From positions 186,001-250,000 of the forward strand of contig PASN01000014.1 in the NCBI GenBank assembly GCA_002711995.1: a stretch of 64,000 bases of DNA, read 5' to 3'. Below the pieces are notes generated by a model. That model saw only the letters and a program-made list of their open reading frames with translations, was not told the origin of the DNA and did not search any database. A program made the position numbers and the translations under genes. The stretch comes from Halobacteriovoraceae bacterium. Lineage in GTDB: Bacteria; Bdellovibrionota; Bacteriovoracia; Bacteriovoracales; Bacteriovoracaceae. Positions 58,962 through 64,000 of this stretch are shown here, piece after piece (within the stretch, counting starts at the first letter, position 1; the number at the start of each line of letters is the position of its first letter).

Positions 58962-59393
58962 TTAGAAGTCAAATTCACAAGATACATTGTTGTAGTATGC
59001 TTGACACTTGAAGTAGCCAGCAGTGTCTAGATCCTTAAGAGTTCCAAGTCCGTAAACTTGAACAAAAGATCTGTTGTCAAGGTCATGCCAATTGTTTCCT
59101 TGGCTTACAACAAGACTAGAACCATCAACAACACAAGAATCAACAGCTCGCTCACAAACAATAGAGCCAGAAACATATGGCCTGCTGTGGAATCTGTCAC
59201 TGCCTTGGGTCTTCATTTCAATTTCTAGAGTGTCAGCAGTTGTTTTTACATAGCCTTTAACGATTGTTTCTTTAAGTACTTTCGCTGCTGTACCAGTTAC
59301 TTCAACTACAGCTTCTCTAGAGTCAACAACTCTTACATCAGAAAAAGCAGTTGAGCTCATCATTATTAAAACTAAAGCGCACAAAGATTTCAT
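58962..59393 (-). CDS. Small secreted protein, 143 aa
   Basis: It has a signal peptide (MKSLCALVLIMMSSTAFSDV, cleaved near residue 18). The mature part looks all-beta (VRVVDSREAVVEVTGTAAKV, VKTTADTLEIEMKTQGSD), with four cysteines in two pairs (VCERAVDSCV and KCQAYYNNVSC) suited to disulphides. An AAGGAG lies upstream. No family was recognised. It is monocistronic. Confidence 0.68.
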   Translation of the reverse strand: MKSLCALVLIMMSSTAFSDVRVVDSREAVVEVTGTAAKVLKETIVKGYVKTTADTLEIEMKTQGSDRFHSRPYVSGSIVCERAVDSCVVDGSSLVVSQGNNWHDLDNRSFVQVYGLGTLKDLDTAGYFKCQAYYNNVSCEFDF

Positions 59394-59488
59394 ATATTCT
59401 CCTTATTTGGTTTTTATAAGGAGGCTTGTACACCAATGAATCAAAAAGGAAAAGCACTTATGTAAAAACGTGTAAATAGGTGGTTACT

Positions 59489-60310
59489 TTATGCAAACCT
59501 TTGAAATGTTTCAACCAGCGCAGAGGTTAAAACTGGACGAAGCTTGCCTGCAAGTGACTCGTCCAATGTTCTCTTTGGCTCATCTAGATAGATCCCACGC
59601 TTGATTTCTATTTGAATGTTGTTGGTTTCAGGGAAGGTTGCATCCACGTGTCTAGTAACGTGTCCGCCAAAATATGGGTTGTTTTGGTATACCTTAGGAT
59701 AGTGAGGAGAGAGCTTTTCACAAACAAAGTCGATAAAAGCTTTTTCGCAAGACTTGCCCTCTATGTCTGAAACGCAAAAATCAGGCCTTTCCATTTCTTG
59801 TTTAGGGTTGATCTCTAAATGGTAAGCGGTCGGAGAGGACGGCATGGAATGGAGATCAATAAAAGAAGGGCGCGGATGGTTTCTTTTTAGTTCATTAATC
59901 AGTGCCTTAAGCATTTCGTAGTAAGGGGCATAATACTTTTGGGTTAAAAACGCTCTTGTTTCTTCGCTGAGCTCTTTTCTTACTATCTCAACACCATGGG
60001 AGTTCTTCTTCCAATTGAGCGCTGCCGTCTCCTTTGGACGGTTTAAGTCAACACAGGTCCTATGAATATTGGCCTTGATAACGGCAATTCCCTCTTCATT
60101 TAGCTTTTCAATGTCTATGAGCTTGTGAACCGCAGTGTCCACATCTTGATTTAGAGCACTTAGGTCCTCTGTGAGGTAATCCTTAAATTCATCAGGAATA
60201 ACTTCACCGGAGTGAGGTATTGAAACCGCTCCAATGTATTTGTTTTTTGGAGGGTAATAGTTAAAGATCTGGTTTTGGTCTGCAAGTTTCTGTTTTTCAA
60301 AGACATTCAT
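59489..60310 (-). CDS. N-formylglutamate amidohydrolase family protein
   Basis: This 273-residue zinc amidohydrolase has AVSIPHSGEVIPDEF (about residues 28-42) and IKANIHRTCVDLNRPKE (about 79-95). FIDLHSMPSSP and GGHVTRH supply the metal and substrate residues known for HutG-type FGases. These enzymes split N-formylglutamate in histidine catabolism and related formyl-amino-acid compounds. No hut genes are nearby, so the physiological substrate is open. No signal peptide. It is divergent from gsk with about 110 bases between. Confidence 0.82.
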   Translation of the reverse strand: MNVFEKQKLADQNQIFNYYPPKNKYIGAVSIPHSGEVIPDEFKDYLTEDLSALNQDVDTAVHKLIDIEKLNEEGIAVIKANIHRTCVDLNRPKETAALNWKKNSHGVEIVRKELSEETRAFLTQKYYAPYYEMLKALINELKRNHPRPSFIDLHSMPSSPTAYHLEINPKQEMERPDFCVSDIEGKSCEKAFIDFVCEKLSPHYPKVYQNNPYFGGHVTRHVDATFPETNNIQIEIKRGIYLDEPKRTLDESLAGKLRPVLTSALVETFQRFA

Positions 60311-60418
60311 GTGAAAAAACTACCATAAATCTGGCGAGGTTTGAAGGACCGTGCTATTTTAATTTGCAAAAATCATCTTAAGCGCGACCCAATGGGCTCG
60401 CATACGTATGGAGTCTCC

Positions 60419-61717
60419 ATGAAATTTCCTGGCCGTCGGGACAAAAAACACTACTTTCCTGTTACTGAAAAAGGGAGAAGCGATATTGCTGAACCCAAAC
60501 TTCTTTCAAGAGATGTTTATGTTGTGGGGATTGATCAGCTTCTAGTTGATATTGAAATCGAAGTTGATGACTCGTTTCTTGAAAAATACGATTTTCCAAA
60601 AGGGCAATCTTTCTTAATCCCTGATGACATCGCTGAGGAAGTTTATCAGTGGTCAAGAGATAATAACAAAATTAGAGGGGAGTTCCCTGGTGGAGCTGTT
60701 GGAAACACTCTTCACAACTTTGCAGTTTTAAGCGACGCCAATTGTTACGCATTAGGGGCAATTAAAAGGCAAATAGAAGTTGGGGATTACGCATTTAAAT
60801 ATCTTTCTAAAACTTCTGGGCTTGTGGATATGAGCTACCTGCAACCAAGCGAAAAACCAATGGGTAGGGCCCTGTGCTTTATCACTCCCGACTATGAAAG
60901 AACCTTTGCAATTAGCAAAGGCTGCATGGATGATTTGACAGAGGAGTACATTCCTGAAGAAGTAATAAAAAAATCATGCGCCCTCTTATTGTCCGCTTAC
61001 ACCCTTAGAGGGCAGGAAGAAAGCATCTACAATGCCACAGTTAAGGCCTGTGAAGTGGCCAAAGAAAACAACGTTCCTGTTGTGCTTTCACTAGGCACAA
61101 GCAGTCTGGTTGAAGAAAAGCTAGAGTTTCTAAAAGAGTTCTCTAAAAAACACGCCACAATCTTGGCCATGAACCAAGAGGAGGCAATGGCCTTTACTGG
61201 AATCGAAGATCCTCTTCTTGCATTAGAACAAATATTAGAGTCGGTAGACATGTGTCTGCTAACAGCAGGAAGCAGAGGTCTTTATGTTGGTGGATATTGT
61301 GACAAAAAGAACCTAAGGGCCACAAAAGATCCTTTGGTAACAAAGTCCATTGTTAACTACAACGCATTTGAGTATTCTCGCGCAATGAGAAAAAGCATCT
61401 GTTCAGAGCCTGTAAAAATTTATACCCATGTTAATCCATTCAAGGGTGGCCCAGTTGCAATTAAAAACACTAATGGTGCTGGAGACGCGGCGTTAAGCGC
61501 TCTTTTACACGATATAACCGCAAATCAATATCATAAAGAGATGATCCCAAACAGTCCTAAGCACGATGATCAGTACTTGACCTATTCTTCCATATCTCAG
61601 ATCAGCAAGTACTCAAACAGGGTTTCTTTTGAAGTGCTAATTCAAAGCTCTCCACGACTTTTAAAGGGACTTCCAGAAAAAGAAGACTCTTTGGAAGAAG
61701 CTCACTGGAGCAACTAG
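60419..61717 (+). CDS. gsk: Inosine/guanosine kinase
   Basis: This 432-residue PfkB-family nucleoside kinase starts at ATG 60419, with GGAG 5 bases upstream. It gives MKFPGRRDKKHYFPV, the same start and almost the same length as E. coli Gsk (434); the frame from TTG 60341 adds 26 unsupported residues. Motifs are VVGIDQLLVDIEIEVDD, FPGGAVGNTLHNFAVL, MGRALCFITPDYERTFAISK and the catalytic TNGAGDAALSALLHDITAN. It closes with SPRLLKGLPEKEDSLEEAHW, as in E. coli. It phosphorylates inosine and guanosine for purine salvage, which is useful for a cell feeding on nucleosides. Confidence 0.95.
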   Translation: MKFPGRRDKKHYFPVTEKGRSDIAEPKLLSRDVYVVGIDQLLVDIEIEVDDSFLEKYDFPKGQSFLIPDDIAEEVYQWSRDNNKIRGEFPGGAVGNTLHNFAVLSDANCYALGAIKRQIEVGDYAFKYLSKTSGLVDMSYLQPSEKPMGRALCFITPDYERTFAISKGCMDDLTEEYIPEEVIKKSCALLLSAYTLRGQEESIYNATVKACEVAKENNVPVVLSLGTSSLVEEKLEFLKEFSKKHATILAMNQEEAMAFTGIEDPLLALEQILESVDMCLLTAGSRGLYVGGYCDKKNLRATKDPLVTKSIVNYNAFEYSRAMRKSICSEPVKIYTHVNPFKGGPVAIKNTNGAGDAALSALLHDITANQYHKEMIPNSPKHDDQYLTYSSISQISKYSNRVSFEVLIQSSPRLLKGLPEKEDSLEEAHWSN

Positions 61718-61722
61718 CCTAA

Positions 61723-62712
61723 ATGTCAGCTTCAAAAAGAACAGAGGCCCTTCTCAATGAATACAAAGGAAACTTGTATGAGTTTTTAACAGGCCACCAT
61801 CTCGCGCGTCTAAATGGAATTGAGTCTCAGTTCATGGGCAACTTGAGAGAGGACTTTTTCTCTATGCTCTCTCAACAAGAGGCCTTCATTCGTGAATACT
61901 ATCCCTGGCTCCTCCAAGACCTGCCAGGCCTTGCTCAAGGTCTAGGTGGACAGTTGCAAAAGGCCTTTAACTCCAAAATAAAAGAAGTTTCAATCGTGGG
62001 AAAAACCAATGCATCTGATAAAGAGCACCAGATGGGAGAGGCCGACCTTCTATTAAAATTGGATAACAATGCCAATGCCTATGTCAGTGTAAAGCTTTCC
62101 AAGGCCGGAGCTTTTGTAAACACTAAGAGTGCTGGAATAAAAAGCTTTTTAGGCAAATATTTTTCAAATTGTGAGGGAGTTGACCAGGCTCAAGCAAAAT
62201 TTAGCGAATACTTTGACAAGCGCTACCAAGAGATGGCATTTGAGCTATGTGAGAAGGCCGGAGTTGCCCCCAGTGAAACCTTCGAAGAGTGGAAAGAAAG
62301 TGGTTTTTCAGAGCTTCCAGGGGAGCTGTCTCCCGAACTAAGAACCGTATTTTTGAAAAGTCTGTATGACGTAAGCAATTTTCTTTTTGAAATTCTAAAC
62401 GATCTAAATAAATCCGACTCTGAGCTATTTAAGAAGTCTCTTTTGCCTTTAATAGGGTACTCAAGGTCTGATATGGTTCAGGCCACCACCTTTTATAAGA
62501 ATACCAATGATTCATACAAACTAGAATGTCACAGAGTTGAGAATGATCCTGAAAATTCAATGGGAGAGTTGCAACTCAAAGAACTTATTAATCGTCCTGA
62601 AACTTCAAGTTTTGATATTGTTTTTGAGGATCGAGTTCTTCAGGTTAGAGTCAAGGCCATGAACAAGTTCACTGGCAAAGGCTTCAAAGTAAACTGTGCT
62701 GTAAAAAACTAA
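61723..62712 (+). CDS. Unknown protein, possibly a PD-(D/E)xK-type nuclease fold
   Basis: This 329-residue protein begins 5 bases after gsk and is co-transcribed. The N-terminal helix TEALLNEYKGNLYEFLTGHH, then GEADLLLKLDNNANAYVSVK with LSKAGAFVNTKSAGIKSFLG (about residues 107-145), resembles the E...D...xxK core of restriction-type nucleases. Here Ser stands two residues before the Lys instead of Asp/Glu. The C-terminal part (DIVFEDRVLQVRVKAMNKFT) is beta-rich. It has no signal peptide. The nuclease idea is a fold-level guess; no family was recognised and no modification methylase is nearby. Confidence 0.5.
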   Translation: MSASKRTEALLNEYKGNLYEFLTGHHLARLNGIESQFMGNLREDFFSMLSQQEAFIREYYPWLLQDLPGLAQGLGGQLQKAFNSKIKEVSIVGKTNASDKEHQMGEADLLLKLDNNANAYVSVKLSKAGAFVNTKSAGIKSFLGKYFSNCEGVDQAQAKFSEYFDKRYQEMAFELCEKAGVAPSETFEEWKESGFSELPGELSPELRTVFLKSLYDVSNFLFEILNDLNKSDSELFKKSLLPLIGYSRSDMVQATTFYKNTNDSYKLECHRVENDPENSMGELQLKELINRPETSSFDIVFEDRVLQVRVKAMNKFTGKGFKVNCAVKN

Positions 62713-62818
62713 ATCTTCTATGTGCCAATTTTTCTTGGCGAAACTAATGAAATAAGACCAATTGTCGATAAGGTTAGTGCGATATCTCTAAGGTTTATAA
62801 CTCCTTAGTAGTTAAGCG

Positions 62819-62839
62819 TATAATTGGTCTTTAAAGACC
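62819..62839 (+). promoter_or_regulatory. TATAAT element adjoining a perfect 14-bp palindrome
   Basis: TATAAT (62819-62824) is followed two bases later by the perfect palindrome GGTCTTTAAAGACC (62826-62839), where a transcription start and operator would be expected. Further upstream, AAGACCAATT (62754-62763) is the complement of AATTGGTCTT (62822-62831), so the half-site recurs 68 bases away and could loop. CTAAGG/CCTTAG (62788-62793 and 62803-62808) is a smaller hairpin between them. The region precedes the LVIVD lipoprotein gene. Confidence 0.45.
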
Positions 62840-62859
62840 TTGTTTAATTGGAGTCTGTT

Positions 62860-64000
62860 TTGGCACAACTAAGTGAATGCTCACGTTTATTTTTTTTAGC
62901 TTTGTTGCTCTTAGGTTTTAGTGGTTGCAGCAAGCGCGCGAAAGGAGTTGCTGAGTTATCTCAAAGTGGAGATCCAGGAAACACCAGTACAAGGGTGGGA
63001 CAAAATAGGTTTAATCACAATTTGGATAAGGCAGACCTCGTTCATGTTAGAGGGAATCACCTCTACGCTGGGTCCAAGCTCATTAAGCTAATTGATGTCA
63101 CCACTCCATCAAGTCCTCAAACTCTTTCAACCATTACTTTTCAAAGTCAGGTAAAAGCTATTGTAGAACAAAATGGCCAAGCCCTGTTTATCTCTGGAAC
63201 CGGCCTTTATATTTACGACGTATCTAATTTTAGCAACCCTGTACTGGTGGGAAGTCTAGACTTATGGGCCGTGACACCAATCAAAATGACTGCTGATGGG
63301 ACGACCGCTTATATTGCTGCTGATGACTCTGGAGTGTTGATTGTTGATATATCAAACCCTGCGGCGCCCACTCTTCTTTCAAGTTTTGATACTGTTGGTC
63401 GCGCAAAGGATATAGCTTTTTATAACGGCCATCTACTTATTGCGGACTTTGGCAACGGTTTAGTTGTATTAGACGTATCAAATCCTTCAACGCCTGGCCT
63501 TGTCACCACATATGCAAGCACGGTTGGCTATGTTTATGGGCTTTCCCTAAACGGGGATGTCCTGGTTTTAGATGGTGAGAGTGAGTTTGAATTCGTTGAT
63601 ATAGCGACTCCGGGCACTCCTGCAACAATAGCCGACTTAGATTTGGATTATCAATACCTTGATAGGGTAAGTGTAGCGAGTGATGATGTTTTATACGTGA
63701 GCGCAGAGGAGAGAGGTGTTTTCTTATATGACATTTCAGATCCAGTAAATCCCGTTCATCTGGGGTCTTACAATACAAATGGTTCGGTTCAAGACCTTTC
63801 ATATGAAAATAATTATCTATATGTAGCTGATGGTTCAGGGGTTTCAGTACTAGATGTTGCGGACAAGCAAAGTGTCTTGGCCCTGTCCAAAGCAAGTTTG
63901 CCTACCACCAATCCGGAATACAGTGTTAAAAGTGGAAATTTCCTGTACGTAGCCACCAGAAACGATTTCTTACATGTGTTTGACGTTAGCACTAGCACAA
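62860..64000 (+). CDS. LVIVD-repeat beta-propeller lipoprotein, partial
   Basis: The frame is open from TTG 62860 to the window edge, about 380 codons, with TTGGAG upstream. The signal has a long hydrophobic run ending GFSGC at residue 27, a lipobox. The mature part is a chain of repeats of about 40 residues with a shared phrase. Examples are LIKLIDVTTPSSPQTLSTI, LYIYDVSNFSNPVLVGSLDL, VLIVDISNPAAPTLLSSFDT, LVVLDVSNPSTPGLVTTYAS and VFLYDISDPVNPVHLGSYNT. This is the LVIVD surface-repeat pattern (beta-propeller), usually found on cell-surface adhesion or recognition proteins. At least seven repeats are visible and the C-terminus is outside the window. Confidence 0.85.
   Translation, partial: MAQLSECSRLFFLALLLLGFSGCSKRAKGVAELSQSGDPGNTSTRVGQNRFNHNLDKADLVHVRGNHLYAGSKLIKLIDVTTPSSPQTLSTITFQSQVKAIVEQNGQALFISGTGLYIYDVSNFSNPVLVGSLDLWAVTPIKMTADGTTAYIAADDSGVLIVDISNPAAPTLLSSFDTVGRAKDIAFYNGHLLIADFGNGLVVLDVSNPSTPGLVTTYASTVGYVYGLSLNGDVLVLDGESEFEFVDIATPGTPATIADLDLDYQYLDRVSVASDDVLYVSAEERGVFLYDISDPVNPVHLGSYNTNGSVQDLSYENNYLYVADGSGVSVLDVADKQSVLALSKASLPTTNPEYSVKSGNFLYVATRNDFLHVFDVSTST

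Noticed and set aside
1-64000. Alternative genetic code to explain the TAG and TGA interruptions
   Set aside because: TAG, TGA and TAA all end other genes in the window at expected places (for example TAG for fni, gsk and secA), so reassignment does not fit.
1-64000. CRISPR arrays, tRNA or rRNA genes, insertion sequences, phage genes
   Set aside because: No spaced direct repeats, cloverleaf with a T-loop GGTTCGA in a gap, transposase frames or phage structural genes were seen. The holin-like DUF1469 protein is a chromosomal envelope family.

Overview
The window is 64 kb of compact, A+T-rich, Gram-negative-type chromosome. The signature points to the Bdellovibrionota (Bdellovibrio/Bacteriovorax-type predatory bacteria). 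There are many small lipoproteins with an [L/V/A/S]-x-x-C lipobox, several outer-membrane beta-barrels, a classical rpoH, a prkA-yeaH-spoVR operon, FAD-type glpD, M16 and M23 peptidases, and a bacterial mevalonate pathway. This assignment rests on gene content and style, not on a marker search. There is no rRNA, tRNA, CRISPR array, insertion sequence or prophage, and no gene-free stretch longer than 300 bases. Both strands are used in short operons. TTG starts are common.

Layout. 1-4.75 kb: the start of speA, a 53-aa lipoprotein, a cyclic-nucleotide-binding protein paired with a degenerate SGNH protein, and a U32 (tRNA hydroxylation-type) gene pair. 4.75-7.8 kb: a lipoprotein diverging from an RsbS/STAS/RsbT/histidine-kinase partner-switching operon, with an array of TGTACA-type sites between them. 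7.8-10.2 kb: a three-gene envelope-stress-type cluster (DUF3618-like, DUF1469/YqjE-like, and a third unknown protein). 10.3-18.8 kb: an RNA methyltransferase, then a tightly overlapped operon of a CBM9-like protein, an RsmI-like methylase, fni, HMG-CoA reductase, a GYDIA-type GHMP kinase, mvaD and mevalonate kinase, closed by a crotonase-family gene. 18.9-30.4 kb: trxB with a 63-aa partner, two paralogous beta-barrels, glpD, an acidic YbjQ-type protein, secA, an M23 peptidase and a PP2C phosphatase. 30.5-35.3 kb: prkA-yeaH-spoVR. 35.2-40.6 kb: a matrixin protease, a barrel, a class IV aminotransferase, and two exported proteins. 40.6-48.4 kb: rpoH, rpsO, pnp, an M16 peptidase, dut, a PHA-type protein, a ferredoxin and a POT transporter. 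48.4-64 kb: exported proteins and lipoproteins, a C45 acyltransferase, an App1-type phosphatase, acylphosphatase, a coiled-coil protein with an alpha-crystallin-like C-terminus, N-formylglutamate amidohydrolase, gsk, a possible nuclease and an LVIVD-repeat lipoprotein cut by the window edge.

How the genes work together. fni, HMG-CoA reductase, two GHMP kinases and MvaD would give IPP/DMAPP from HMG-CoA; HMG-CoA synthase is not here. Stress themes recur: RpoH, PrkA/YeaH/SpoVR, the Rsb module, the DUF3618/DUF1469 cluster and the coiled-coil/Hsp20-like fusion. rpsO-pnp is the classical ribosome/RNA-turnover pair.

Most notable observations. (1) HMG-CoA reductase is interrupted by one in-frame TAG inside its conserved ALGTVGG block, with the catalytic His region downstream, while every other pathway gene is intact. 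(2) An App1-type phosphatase gene has one in-frame TGA followed by CTAG. (3) Five TGTACA/TGTCCA sites, mostly spaced 11 bp, lie ahead of the Rsb operon. (4) Several terminators share an AAGGCC/GGCCTT stem, and GGCC looks over-represented throughout. (5) Four convergent gene pairs within 6 kb overlap by exactly four bases at their stop codons.
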